From: JABFRZ01 sp964631945
Lineage (GTDB): Bacteria > Planctomycetota > UBA1135 > GCA-002686595
DNA length: 64,000 bases
Reading direction: 5' to 3'
Assembly (NCBI GenBank): GCA_964631945.1
Contig: CAZWAY010000031.1
Location: forward strand, 4,552-68,551
Part shown: piece after piece, positions 18,491 through 27,275 of the stretch
Position numbering within the stretch: position 1 is the first letter of the stretch
Layout: every line of letters begins with the position of its first letter
The notes under the pieces: generated by a model
Seen by the model: only the letters and a program-made list of their open reading frames with translations
Database searches by the model: none
What the model was told of the DNA's origin: nothing
Made by a program: the position numbers and the translations under genes

Positions 18491-19701
18491 GCGCGCCGAA
18501 GCGCGTGGTCTTCGTCGGCGCCTACGGCATCCAGAACGCTGGCGACGACGCGCCGCTGTTGGTGCTGGCGCGCGGTCTGCGCGCGCGCTTCCCGGCCCAG
18601 CGCTTCGAGTTCACGGTGGTGGCGCGCCATCCCGATGCGCTGATCGAGCGCGTCGCGGGCGCGCGCTTCCTGCCCAATCCCGAGTACCCGGACCGCGCCT
18701 CCGCCCAGGGCAAGGGTTTCCGCGGCCTGAACCCGGGTGACGACCGCTCCGACCTCGAGCAGGTCGAGCACGCGATCCGCGCGGCCGACCTGGTGGTGGC
18801 GGGGGCCGGCAACGCGCTGGTGGACCTGGCCTTCGACCTGTTCCGCGGACCGGTGCCGCTGCTCGCGCTGTACTCGTTCCTGGCGGACGTGCACCGCACG
18901 CCGCTGTTCCTGTACGGCATCAGCGCCGGCCCGCTGCGCACCCAGCGCGGGCGCGAGCTTTCAGGCTGGATCGCGCGCCGAGCGGCGGCCGTGACCGTGC
19001 GCGACGAGGCCTCGCGCGCGCTGCTGGCCGAGCTGGCGCCCGAGTGCGGGGTCGAGCTCCTGCCCGACCCCGTGCTGGGACTCGCCCCGGCGGACGAGGC
19101 GGCCTTCGAGCGTGCGCTGGTCGAGGAGGGTATCCCGCGCCGCGGCGCGCGCCCGCGTCTGGCCCTGGCGTTGCGCGACCTGGCCTTCCTGGGAGTCGGG
19201 CGCGAGCTCGTGCGCGAGACCCTGCGGCGCCTGGCGCCGCGCTGCGAGTTCCTGTTCGTGCCGCAGTGCACCGACCGCGATTGCGACGACCGCCAGGAGG
19301 CCGAGGCACTCGCGCGCACGCTGCCGGAGGCCACGATCCATCGCGTGCGCGCGCGCCACGCGCCGGACGTGCTGATGCGCTTCTACGAGACGGCCGAGGC
19401 CACGCTGGCGATCCGCCTCCACGGCGCGGTCTTCAGCGCCATGGCCGGCACGCCCGTGGTCGCTCTCGCGTACCTGCCGAAGGTGCGCGGCTTCCTGGAG
19501 CGCGTGGGGCTGGCCGCGAGCTGCTTCGAGCTCGCCGAGGCCACGCCCGAGCTCCTGGCCGCGGCCGTCGAGCGCGGCGCGCAGCCCGGGCGCGAGGAGC
19601 TGCGCGGCACCTGCCGCGAACTCGGCCGAGGCGTCGAGGCCTACGTCAGCCGTGCGGGCGCGCTGCTCGGGCTCGAAGCCCGCCAGCGCATCCGGGCCTG
19701 A
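18487..19701 (+). CDS. Polysaccharide pyruvyl transferase (CsaB/WcaK-like)
   Basis: 404 residues. It transfers pyruvate from phosphoenolpyruvate to sugars of a cell-wall or exported polysaccharide, making pyruvate ketals. The N-terminal signature VVFVGAYGIQNAGDDAPLL (family: GNxGDD-like) and the C-terminal signature LAIRLHGAVFSAMAGTPVVA followed by YLPKVRGF are both present; GISAGPL lies between. The ATG at 18487 overlaps the methyltransferase stop, so the two are translationally coupled. In Gram-positive species CsaB anchors S-layer proteins through pyruvylated wall polymers; here the acceptor is unknown. Confidence 0.9.
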   Translation: MSAPKRVVFVGAYGIQNAGDDAPLLVLARGLRARFPAQRFEFTVVARHPDALIERVAGARFLPNPEYPDRASAQGKGFRGLNPGDDRSDLEQVEHAIRAADLVVAGAGNALVDLAFDLFRGPVPLLALYSFLADVHRTPLFLYGISAGPLRTQRGRELSGWIARRAAAVTVRDEASRALLAELAPECGVELLPDPVLGLAPADEAAFERALVEEGIPRRGARPRLALALRDLAFLGVGRELVRETLRRLAPRCEFLFVPQCTDRDCDDRQEAEALARTLPEATIHRVRARHAPDVLMRFYETAEATLAIRLHGAVFSAMAGTPVVALAYLPKVRGFLERVGLAASCFELAEATPELLAAAVERGAQPGREELRGTCRELGRGVEAYVSRAGALLGLEARQRIRA

Positions 19702-19717
19702 GCGGCCTCCGAGGGCG

Positions 19718-21151
19718 CTACTCCGGATCCTCGAAGCAGTACAGGCGTTCCTTGCAGCGCACGTAGACGGCCTTGCCGGCCAGCGCGGGCGTGGCCCACA
19801 CCTCTTCCTCCTCGAGCGCGTGCGTCGCGAGCGCTTCCCACTCGGCTCCGGCCTTCACGACCGTGAGGATCCCCGACAGGCTCGCGAGGTAGAGCTTGCC
19901 GTCGCCGGCCACGGGCGAGGCGTAGTACTGGTCGGGCTGGCCGACGCGCTCCTGCTTCAGGACCTTGCCGCTCTCGAGATCGAGCGAGGTCAAGAGTCCG
20001 CCCTCGCTGATGACGTACAGCGCGTCGCCCACGATCACCGGGGTGGTGACGTCGGAGAGTCCGCGCCGGTCGTCGAACTTCCAGGCGCTCGAGACGCTGC
20101 CCTTGGCGCCCAGCGGGATCGCGTACAGGCCGCCGGTCGCGTCGTTGCTGGCGAGCGCGTAGGCCCATTCGTGCGCGTCCATCAGGTCGTCGCCGTCGAG
20201 ATCGAAGATGAACCAGACGTTGTGCAGCTGGGCCTCGCCGTATTCCGACTTGGCGATCTTGCCGTCGTGGTCCGCGTCGTGCTCCGCCAGGACGGACTCG
20301 AAGGAGCCCGAGAAGCTGGGCATCTGCAGGTCCGAGAGCGAGGGCATGAAGGAGTTCACGTAGCAGCGCCCGTGCGCGAAGAGCGGCACGCTCTTGGATT
20401 GCCAGGCCGAGCCGTCCATCCACCACAGCTTCTCGCCGCGCTCGAGCGAATAGCCCGCCACCTGGAACGAGCCCGAGACCACCAGCTGGGGCGCGCCGCC
20501 CTCCGGCTGCCACACGGCCGGCGTGGCGTAGCTGTGCGTGACGCCGGGACGCTGGACCTTCCAGCGCTCCTGGCCGCTGCGCTTGTCGTAGGCCACCAGG
20601 TAGGCGTTCTCGTCCTGGTCGACCTGCAGCAGCACCAGATCGCCGTGGATCAGGGGTGAGGTGGCCATGCCGTGCGGGATGTTGAAGGGGCCGATGGGCT
20701 GCTTCCACAGCTCCTTGCCGCGCGTGTCGTAGGCGATCAGGCCGAGGTGGTGGAACAGGACCACCACGATCTCGCCGTCGGTCGCGGGCGAGGGCGCGGC
20801 CGAGGAGTTGCCGCCCGGACGCGCGCCGCTGAAGTCGAGTTCCGCCTGCCAGCGCGACTCGCCCGTGAACGAGTCCAGGCACAGCGTGACGAGCTTGCCC
20901 GAGAGCGTCCGGCCCTGGGCCGTCTCGCGCACGCCGGTGAGGTACAGGTTCTTGCCCGAGATCACGGGCGAGGAGTAGCCGGCCGGGACCTCGACGCGCC
21001 ACATCAGGTTCTCGTCCGGGTCGAGCGCGCTGGGCAGGCCCGCGCTGGTGGAGACGCCGCAGCCGTTGTTGCCGCGGAAGCCGCTCCATTGCGGGGCTTC
21101 GCCCGCGAGCAGGGCCGAGACGAGCAGGGACAGGGACAGGGGCTGGATCAA
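19718..21151 (-). CDS. PQQ-like beta-propeller protein with inserted EF hands
   Basis: 477-residue secreted protein. The TTG at 21151 is preferred: a ribosome-binding site AGGAG lies at 21159-21163 and a signal peptide IQPLSLSLLVSALLAGEAP follows at once. The body is a PQQ-type WD-like propeller (blades such as GLIAYDTRGKELWKQPIGP, YLVAYDKRSGQERWKV and LTSLDLESGKVLKQE). Between blades, near residues 288-327, two EF-hand-like loops are inserted (DADHDGKIAKSEY and DLDGDDLMDAHEW). Such propellers are frequent in planctomycetes and usually bind no quinone. Function unknown. Divergent from the next gene. Confidence 0.85.
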   Translation of the reverse strand: MIQPLSLSLLVSALLAGEAPQWSGFRGNNGCGVSTSAGLPSALDPDENLMWRVEVPAGYSSPVISGKNLYLTGVRETAQGRTLSGKLVTLCLDSFTGESRWQAELDFSGARPGGNSSAAPSPATDGEIVVVLFHHLGLIAYDTRGKELWKQPIGPFNIPHGMATSPLIHGDLVLLQVDQDENAYLVAYDKRSGQERWKVQRPGVTHSYATPAVWQPEGGAPQLVVSGSFQVAGYSLERGEKLWWMDGSAWQSKSVPLFAHGRCYVNSFMPSLSDLQMPSFSGSFESVLAEHDADHDGKIAKSEYGEAQLHNVWFIFDLDGDDLMDAHEWAYALASNDATGGLYAIPLGAKGSVSSAWKFDDRRGLSDVTTPVIVGDALYVISEGGLLTSLDLESGKVLKQERVGQPDQYYASPVAGDGKLYLASLSGILTVVKAGAEWEALATHALEEEEVWATPALAGKAVYVRCKERLYCFEDPE

Positions 21152-21327
21152 GGCGGGACTCCTGGCGCAGGTGCGGCCGGGCAGGGGAAGCGACGCGCGG
21201 GTGAAGTGCGGGCGCGCGTCGGGCCGAAGATATCCTCTCCGCGCGCGAGCCAGGTGTTCGGGTCCTGTAGAGCCCGCGCCGGCGCGCGTCACTGCCCCGC
21301 GCCGCAACCCGCGTCCACGCCGAACCC

Positions 21328-22341
21328 ATGTCACCGTTCCCGAGAGTGCTCGTGCCCGCGTTCCTGATGGCCGTGGCGGCTCCCGTCCGGAAGGACGAGC
21401 TCGCCTTCGGCGTGGCCCCGCAGACGACGCTCGTGCGCACGCTCGCGAGCACGTTGTCGATCGAGCTCACCTCGATGGCGCTGACGCTGGACGGTGAGGA
21501 GCTGCCGGCCGAGGCCCTGGGTGAGTTCGACATGCGCGTCGAGCGCAAGGAGGAATACGTCGTCACGGACGTGTTCGAGGCCGTCGGCGGCGGCCGGCCG
21601 CTGCGCTGGCTGCGCACCTTCGAGCAGCTGGGCGGCAACGAGCACACGCGCTTCTCGTCGGAAGAGGGCGAGGACCAGAACGAGCGTGAGTTCGAGAGCG
21701 CGCTGGAGGGCCAGCGCGTGCTCTTCACCTGGGACGAGGACTCCGCTGAGTTCGAGGCGGCGTTTCCCGCGGGGACCGAGGGCGATACCGAGCTCTTGGC
21801 GGGGCTCGACGCGGACATGGACCTCTTGCGCTTCCTGCCGCAGGGTGCGGTGGACGAGGGCGATTCGTGGCAGGTCGAGCCGGCGGCCTTCGCCTGTATC
21901 CTCGACCCGGGCGGCGACCTCGCGCTCGAGAGCGAGACGGACGAAGCACAGGACAGCGCGGATCAGGACGAGCAGCTGCGCGCGAACCTGGGCGGCACGA
22001 TCGCGGCGACCTACCGCGGGACGCGCGAGCAGGACGGCCGGCGCCTGGCGGTGATCGAGCTCGTGGCCGACACGAACACGCACGCCGAGGACAGCGGTCC
22101 GATGGAGGACGATCCGGAATCCCACGCGACGAACCGGGTCGAGGCCGAGTTCCGGCTCAGGGGCGAGCTCCTGTGGGACCTGGAAAACGGCCACGCGTTC
22201 GCGCTCGAGCTCTCGGGCGAGAACGAGTTCCGGATGGTGCAGACGCTCGACGGCCAGCTCGAAGGGGAGAGCTACGAGCAGGTCCAGACCATGGTCTTCG
22301 CCGGGAACTCGGACTACTCGATGCGCTTCGAGCGCCGCTGA
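21328..22341 (+). CDS. Secreted acidic protein of unknown function
   Basis: 337 residues with a short hydrophobic N-terminus (VLVPAFLMAVAAPV) that could be a signal peptide. The mature part is acidic, with many Glu/Asp stretches and a regular alternation suggesting beta structure: phrases such as LLRFLPQGAVDEGDSWQVEP and ATYRGTREQDGRRLAVIEL recall secreted planctomycete proteins of unknown role. No catalytic motif is recognised. Transcribed divergently from the PQQ-like gene. Confidence 0.65.
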   Translation: MSPFPRVLVPAFLMAVAAPVRKDELAFGVAPQTTLVRTLASTLSIELTSMALTLDGEELPAEALGEFDMRVERKEEYVVTDVFEAVGGGRPLRWLRTFEQLGGNEHTRFSSEEGEDQNEREFESALEGQRVLFTWDEDSAEFEAAFPAGTEGDTELLAGLDADMDLLRFLPQGAVDEGDSWQVEPAAFACILDPGGDLALESETDEAQDSADQDEQLRANLGGTIAATYRGTREQDGRRLAVIELVADTNTHAEDSGPMEDDPESHATNRVEAEFRLRGELLWDLENGHAFALELSGENEFRMVQTLDGQLEGESYEQVQTMVFAGNSDYSMRFERR

Positions 22342-22411
22342 GCGCCGCTCGCCGCGACGCGCTCGAAGTCGCGTGAGCCTGGCGCGCTGGTTCGCCAGCC
22401 AGGAAAGAGAG

Positions 22412-22445
22412 GAGGGGAGCTCCTCCGCGTGGAAGAACTCCCCTC
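22412..22445 (-). terminator. Possible intrinsic terminator after the HU-like gene
   Basis: An 8-base perfect inverted repeat (GAGGGGAG at 22412-22419 and CTCCCCTC at 22438-22445) encloses an 18-base loop. On the minus strand it lies just past the HU-like stop codon and is followed by a pyrimidine-rich run with three Ts. The tail is not a clean U tract, so termination is plausible but not certain. Confidence 0.4.
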
Positions 22446-22507
22446 GTTTCGGGCGCGCTCTGCGCGGCCTGGACCGTGGCCGGCGCGCGCGATCCCGCAG
22501 CGGACGA

Positions 22508-22876
22508 CTAGACCATCTTCTTCAGTCCGCGCATCGGGCGCACCTTGACCACGTTGCGCGCGGGCTTGGCCTTGAAGATCGTCTTCTCCTTGGTGAACGG
22601 GTTGATGCCTTCGCGCGCCTTGGTGGCGGGCAAGCGCTTGACCATGACCTTCATCAGGCCGGGGACCTGGACCACGCCGGGGCCCTTCTTGGAGAGGTCG
22701 GCCGACAGCAGGGCTTCGAGGCCCTGGAACACGGCCACGACGTGCTTGCGGTGGACGCCGGTATGGCCGGCGATCGCGTTGTAGATCTCGCTCTTGGTGC
22801 GGACCTTGGACGCGGTGGAGATCTTGACGGTCTTGACCGGGGCGGCCTTGGCAGCCTTGGCCTTCTTCTTAGCCAT
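22508..22876 (-). CDS. HU/IHF-family DNA-binding protein with basic N-terminal tail
   Basis: 122-residue nucleoid protein. Residues about 27-115 match the HU/IHF fold: KSEIYNAIAGHTGVHRKHV, then ALLSADLSKKGPGVVQVPGL, and a DNA-grasping arm whose tip REGINPFTKE corresponds to the R-x-G-x-N-P-x-T motif of HU. In front lies a tail MAKKKAKAAKAAPVKTVK of Lys/Ala/Pro repeats, absent from standard 90-residue HU but seen in tailed bacterial HU proteins and resembling histone H1 tails. There is no Shine-Dalgarno; the ATG follows an A-rich leader, unusual in this GC-rich sequence. Probably an abundant monocistronic protein. Confidence 0.92.
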   Translation of the reverse strand: MAKKKAKAAKAAPVKTVKISTASKVRTKSEIYNAIAGHTGVHRKHVVAVFQGLEALLSADLSKKGPGVVQVPGLMKVMVKRLPATKAREGINPFTKEKTIFKAKPARNVVKVRPMRGLKKMV

Positions 22877-23391
22877 GGTGTTTTTTGCTTTGTTTCTAGG
22901 GTTTTTCGGTGAGGACGAGAGTCCGACCGCCGGCACTCCACGAGCTGCGCAGGAGAGAGTCAAGCGAGAAATCCCGAGGAAATCGCGCTCTCCGCTCATG
23001 AGCAGTCGCCATCGACGACGTGGCGAGCGCGCCCGCGGTTCCGCTGGAGCCCGAGGTTCTCCCGGGAAAACGAGCCCGCGGCGAGCACGGCTCCGGCGCG
23101 AGCGCGCGTTCCACCCCCCGCGCCGAGCCGCGTCGCGTCCGGGCTCCTCGTCGCTGCACCCCCGGGTTTCTGGGGGTTCTTGCGTCCGCTCGCGAGCCTT
23201 CGGCCCGTTCACGACGGGCGCCGTGGGTGGGGGCGATGGTCTTTGAGCGGTGCCCCCCGCAGGTCGAGGCCGATCCCGCGCTCGCTCGCATCCGACGGCC
23301 AGATCAGACGTTGTGGCGGTGGGTGGGTTGCGCGCCGGGGCTCGGGGCGCGCGCGGCCCGCGGGCCGTTCCCCCACGCGCCCGGCCCCGTG
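22877..23391. other. Intergenic region without a convincing gene
   Basis: About 515 bases between the HU-like gene and the half-glycosyltransferase, both on the minus strand. It holds the A/T-rich leader and possible promoter of the HU-like gene at its left end, and a short hairpin ACCCCC/GGGGGT at 23158-23177 with no U tract. Open frames here have only GC-driven composition and no recognisable motif. Confidence 0.6.
22935..22963 (-). promoter_or_regulatory. Possible promoter of the HU-like gene
   Basis: On the minus strand a good -35 box TTGACT (22958-22963) is followed after 17 bases by TGGAGT (22935-22940), which keeps the first and last T of a -10 box but lacks the second A. A start near 22928 would give a leader of about 52 bases ending in the A-rich stretch before the ATG. 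Weak -10, so tentative. Confidence 0.3.
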
Positions 23392-23946
23392 TCAGGGCTC
23401 GCCGCGCGCGCGTTCCAGCTCGGCCAGGGCCTCGCGGGCCGCGCTGCAGGTCCGGTGGCGACAGGCCTCGCACACGTTCGCCGGGCTCGGGCCGCTCGAG
23501 CTGCACTCGCTTCCGGGCCCCTCGTGTCCGATGCCGATCAGCGTGGCCGTTCGGAAGACGCGCGCGCGCTGCAGCAGGAGGCGGGCCTCCTGCTCGGCCT
23601 CCGGACCGACCATGTCGAGCAGTAGGAGATCGGGCAGGAAGACGTCGAAAAGCGTGCTGAGCACGCGCTGCCGGAGCCGGCGGATCCGCTCGCGCGCCAG
23701 CGGGCGCAACGGGGTTTCCACCCGCAGGCTTGGGACCTTGACGATCTCGAGGCGTGGGGGGCAGGGCCCCGAGACCGAGTCCGGAGCGCCCGTGGCGAGC
23801 ACCACGCTGCCCGTCGAGAACTCTTCCGAGAGGGCCCGGGCCAGGGCCAGGTCGCGCCGGGTCAGGGCGGGGTCGTCGCTGGCGTAGAACAGGATGCGCG
23901 GAGGTGGGATGCGCGTGCCACGCGGGAAGGACAGGTAGGGGCGCAT
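23392..23946 (-). CDS. Truncated GT-B glycosyltransferase-like protein (N-terminal half)
   Basis: 184 residues from the ATG at 23946 (a TTG at 24033 would add 29 residues). The sequence from RILFYASDDPALTRRDLALA through EIVKVPSLRVETPLRP, then RVLSTLFDVFLPDLLLLDMVG, follows the N-terminal (acceptor-side) domain of the glycosyltransferase encoded at 45696-47684, where the matching parts are RVLVYSHDTFGLGHLRRC, YVKLPAIRKV and ILHTLRDFDPNVLVVDHSP. The nucleotide-sugar-binding C-terminal half is missing. Instead it ends in four cysteines spaced C-x10-C-x2-C-x4-C (near residues 148-167), a possible metal site. It is probably not an active transferase; it might be a binding or regulatory protein, or a decayed gene. 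Confidence 0.6.
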   Translation of the reverse strand: MRPYLSFPRGTRIPPPRILFYASDDPALTRRDLALARALSEEFSTGSVVLATGAPDSVSGPCPPRLEIVKVPSLRVETPLRPLARERIRRLRQRVLSTLFDVFLPDLLLLDMVGPEAEQEARLLLQRARVFRTATLIGIGHEGPGSECSSSGPSPANVCEACRHRTCSAAREALAELERARGEP

Positions 23947-24267
23947 CCTCCGGCGGACCTCAGGGACGGGAACCACGGGGAAGATCCTTCGTGGAGGCAG
24001 GGAGGTCCCGGCGCCCGCGGGCCGAGTAGGCAACCGGACACGGCCGGGTCGAGGCGTGGAGTTCTTTCACTTGCGTGTGTGGAGGTTCGCGACTTCCTGC
24101 TGCATGGCCCGCGTTCCGGCTCGTTCCGCGCGCGCGAGCGGCATCGGCGCCATGGGAATGCGAACCGGGTGCCAGAGCTCACGGCCGGCGTCCGCTCGGA
24201 TCCGCGCCGGACCGGGTGCTGCGAGCGAGGAACGCGGCGCCCTATGCTGGGGCGAGAAAGGAAGTCC
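23947..24267. other. Intergenic region between divergent genes
   Basis: About 320 bases separating the half-glycosyltransferase (minus strand) from the S9 peptidase (plus strand). It could include a 29-residue N-terminal extension of the former. The right end holds the ribosome-binding site AAAGGAAG of the peptidase gene near 24257-24264. I see no clear sigma70 promoter or RNA gene. Confidence 0.5.
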
Positions 24268-26307
24268 ATGCTCCCCATCCCCGCCCTGTGTCTCGCCCTC
24301 CTGCTCGCGCCCGGTCGCGGGGGCGACCCGAGCTTCACCTCCGAACGGGTCGCCGCGCTGCGCTCGGTCGCTTCGGCCGTGCTCGCACCGGACGGGGCGC
24401 GCGTGGCCTACCTGCTCTCCGTGCCGCGGCGCGCCGGCGTGGACGAGGATGGTGCGGCCTGGAGCGAGCTCCACGTGCTGGATCTGGCGGCAGGGCGTGA
24501 GCGCGCCTTCGTCGCGGGCGAGGTGAACGTCTCGGCGCTCTCCTGGACGAGCGCCGGCGACGAGCTCGCCTTCCTGGCGAAGCGCGCGGGGGATCCGGAG
24601 ACGGCTCTGTACCTCATTCCGGTGGACGGCGGCGAGGCCCGTCGCGCGCTGGCGCTGTCCGGCGCGATCGAGTCCTACGACCTGAGTCCGGACGGCGGCG
24701 AGGTCGTGTGCATCGCTGCGCCCGCCAAGGACCCGGCGCGCGAGAAGCTGCGCGCGCAGGGCTTCAAGCAGGAGATCTACGAGGAGGACGGGCAGCCCAG
24801 CGAGCTCTGGATCGCCGCGCTCGATGGCTCCCGTGCGCCGCGCAAGCTGGCCTTCGAGGGCCACCCGCGCGAGGTGCACTGGTCGCCGGTGGACGCGCGC
24901 CTGCTGGTCGCGTGGGCGCCGACGACGCTGGTCGACGACGACTACATGCAGAAGCGCGTGGCCGTGCTCGACGGGGTGAGCGGCGCCGTTCTCGCGCGCA
25001 TCGAGAACCCGGGCAAGCTGGGCGAGATCGGCTGGAGTCCCGACGGCTCGCGGGTGGCCTTGATCTCGGCTGCCGACCGCAACGATCCGAGCGCCAGTCG
25101 GCTGGCGCTCGCGCCCGCCAGCGGGGGCGTGCCGGTGGAGCTCGTGCCGGGCTTCGCGGGCGACTTCGTCGACTTCGCCTGGCAGGGGCCCCGGGCGTTG
25201 CTGGCCGTGACCCACGTCGGGCTCGCCGCGCGCCTGGAGAAGCTCGAGCTCGAGGCCGGCGGGGTGGCCTCGGCGCGCATCCTGGCGGACTTCGGCGGCC
25301 CGATCCTGACCAGCCTCAGCCTGTCCGCCGACGGCCAGGCGGCCGTCCTCGTCGGCAGCACGCCGGCGCACCCGCCGGAGGTCTTCCACCTGCGCCACGG
25401 CGAGCGCGCGCCGCGGCGAGTGAGCGACTCGAATCCCGAGCTCGCGGAGCTCGCCTTCGCACGCCAGGAGGCCGTGCGCTTCACGGCGCGCGACGGGCTC
25501 GCGCTCGAGGGCGTGCTGGTGCACCCGCTCGAGCGCGCCGAGGGCGCACGCGTGCCGCTGATCCTGAACGTGCACGGCGGCCCCGAGTCCCACGTCTCCG
25601 ACGGCTGGCTCACGAGCTACAACAACCCCGGTCAGGTCGCGGCCGCGCGCGGCTTCGCCGTGTTCCAGCCCAACTACCGCGGCAGCACGGGCCGCGGCGT
25701 GGCCTTCAGCAAGCTGGGCCAGGGGGACGCCGCGGGCAAGGAATTCGACGACCTCGTGGACGCCGTGGACCACCTGGTTGCGAGCGGGCTCGTGGATCCC
25801 GCCAAGGTCGGCGTCACGGGCGGCTCCTATGGCGGCTATGCCACCGCCTGGTGCGCCACGCGCTTCAGTGCGCGCTTTGCCGCGGGCGTGATGATGGTGG
25901 GCATCTCCGACACGCTCTCGAAGTTCGGGACGACCGACATCCCCGAGGAGGAGTTCCTCGTGCACGCGCGGCGCCGTCCGTGGGAGGACTGGCAGGGTCA
26001 GCTCGAGCGCAGCCCGATCTTCCACGCCGAGGGCAGCCGCACCCCGCTCCTGATCCTGCACGGCAAGGACGACCCGCGCGTGAATCCGGGCCAGTCGCGC
26101 GAGCTGTACCGGCACCTGAAGCTGCGCGGTCAGGCGCCCGTCCGTCTGGTGCTGTACCCGGGCGAGGGGCACGGCAACCGCAAGGCGGCCGCGCGCCTCG
26201 ACTACGCCCGGCGCAGCCTGCAATGGTTCGAGCACTACCTGCTGGGATCCGGTGGCGAGATGCCTCCGCCCGAGCTGGATTCCGGGGACGCGCAGGCCGA
26301 CGGCTGA
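24268..26307 (+). CDS. S9 prolyl oligopeptidase-family serine peptidase, secreted
   Basis: 679 residues with a signal peptide (LPIPALCLALLLAPGRG). The first 400 residues form a beta-propeller with TolB/WD-type blades (for example ELGEIGWSPDGSRVALIS-like stretches). The C-terminal alpha/beta-hydrolase has NVHGGPESH (oxyanion loop), nucleophile Ser520 in GGSYGGYA, Asp602 in HGKDDPRV and His635 in GEGHG, a complete triad. It resembles dipeptidyl/acylaminoacyl peptidases that cut short peptides, here probably in the periplasm. Start chosen for its good ribosome-binding site and signal peptide. Confidence 0.93.
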   Translation: MLPIPALCLALLLAPGRGGDPSFTSERVAALRSVASAVLAPDGARVAYLLSVPRRAGVDEDGAAWSELHVLDLAAGRERAFVAGEVNVSALSWTSAGDELAFLAKRAGDPETALYLIPVDGGEARRALALSGAIESYDLSPDGGEVVCIAAPAKDPAREKLRAQGFKQEIYEEDGQPSELWIAALDGSRAPRKLAFEGHPREVHWSPVDARLLVAWAPTTLVDDDYMQKRVAVLDGVSGAVLARIENPGKLGEIGWSPDGSRVALISAADRNDPSASRLALAPASGGVPVELVPGFAGDFVDFAWQGPRALLAVTHVGLAARLEKLELEAGGVASARILADFGGPILTSLSLSADGQAAVLVGSTPAHPPEVFHLRHGERAPRRVSDSNPELAELAFARQEAVRFTARDGLALEGVLVHPLERAEGARVPLILNVHGGPESHVSDGWLTSYNNPGQVAAARGFAVFQPNYRGSTGRGVAFSKLGQGDAAGKEFDDLVDAVDHLVASGLVDPAKVGVTGGSYGGYATAWCATRFSARFAAGVMMVGISDTLSKFGTTDIPEEEFLVHARRRPWEDWQGQLERSPIFHAEGSRTPLLILHGKDDPRVNPGQSRELYRHLKLRGQAPVRLVLYPGEGHGNRKAAARLDYARRSLQWFEHYLLGSGGEMPPPELDSGDAQADG

Positions 26308-26411
26308 GGGCGGGCGGGTTTTCCTGGAGATAGGGCGAGCCCCGGCGGGGCTGGTCGGTTCCACTTGGGCTTCCGCGCCCTTCCAGGTCCACCCCGCGCG
26401 AGCCCTGCCGC

Positions 26412-27224
26412 ATGAAGACCCCCGAGATCCTCCTCGCCAGCGCCGTCATCGCCGTCGTGGCCGGTGTCGGCACCGCCCTTGCCACGCGCGCCTTCCAGGA
26501 CGCGCCCGTGCGCGCCGAAGTCGAGGCCCGCGGCGGTTCGTCCGAAGTCGCCTCGCCTCTGGCCGGCCCCTCGCCCGAGGCGCAGCGCGCACTGAACGAG
26601 CTGCGCCTGGACAACGCGGCCCTGCGCGAGCGACTGGTCGCGCTCGAGGCGCGCCTGGCCGAGTTCGCCAGCACGCGCACGCCGCTGGCCGTCGAGTCCG
26701 ATGGCGGCGCGGGCCTCGAGTTCGCGGCCGCTCGCGCCGCGCGCCAGCCGTCGCCCGAGTTCGCGGTCGACGACGACTTCGTGGCCTCGGTCGGGCGTGC
26801 CCTGGACCAGATCGAAGCCAAGGATGCGGCCGCGCGCGAGCTGCGCCGCAAGGAGCAGCAGGCCCTGCGGATCGAGGAGCGCGTGGCCCAGCTGCAGCAA
26901 GAGCTCGGCCTGACCAACCGCCAGGCGAGCGACGTGCGCACGACCCTGATCGGCGCGGACGACAAGCGCGAGGCGCTGTTCGCCGGCCTGCGCGAGAATC
27001 AGGGCGATCCGCGCGAGCTGCGCGACGGCTTCCGCACGCTGCGCGACGAGACCTACACCGCGCTGCAGGGCGTGCTCACCCCCGAGCAGTTCGAGACCTT
27101 CAAGAAGAGCGACGAGTCCGACTTCGGGCGCCGCGACTTCGGCGGCCCCGGGGGTCCCGGTGGGGCGGGCGCGCCGGGCTCGCGCCCCGACCGTCAGGGC
27201 CGCGGCCAGCGCTCGGGCGGCTAG
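26412..27224 (+). CDS. Membrane-anchored coiled-coil protein of unknown function
   Basis: 270 residues. One N-terminal membrane helix (ILLASAVIAVVAGVGTALA) anchors a long charged helical region: a short coiled coil near residues 60-85 (LRLDNAALRERLVALEARLAEF) and a second helical part near 140-225 with KEQQALRIEERVAQLQQEL. The end of this part, FRTLRDETYTALQGVLTPEQ followed by FETFKK, recalls the LTxEQ segment of Spy/CpxP-type periplasmic proteins. The last 40 residues are Gly/Asp/Arg-rich and disordered. Function unknown; a periplasmic chaperone-like role is only a guess. Confidence 0.65.
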   Translation: MKTPEILLASAVIAVVAGVGTALATRAFQDAPVRAEVEARGGSSEVASPLAGPSPEAQRALNELRLDNAALRERLVALEARLAEFASTRTPLAVESDGGAGLEFAAARAARQPSPEFAVDDDFVASVGRALDQIEAKDAAARELRRKEQQALRIEERVAQLQQELGLTNRQASDVRTTLIGADDKREALFAGLRENQGDPRELRDGFRTLRDETYTALQGVLTPEQFETFKKSDESDFGRRDFGGPGGPGGAGAPGSRPDRQGRGQRSGG

Positions 27225-27275
27225 CGACTCCCTCCTCGCCCGCGCCGCCGCGCTCGGCTCGCCTGGCGCCGGATG

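Noticed and set aside
23158..23177. Hairpin ACCCCC/GGGGGT.
   Set aside because: No U tract and no gene ending next to it on either strand.
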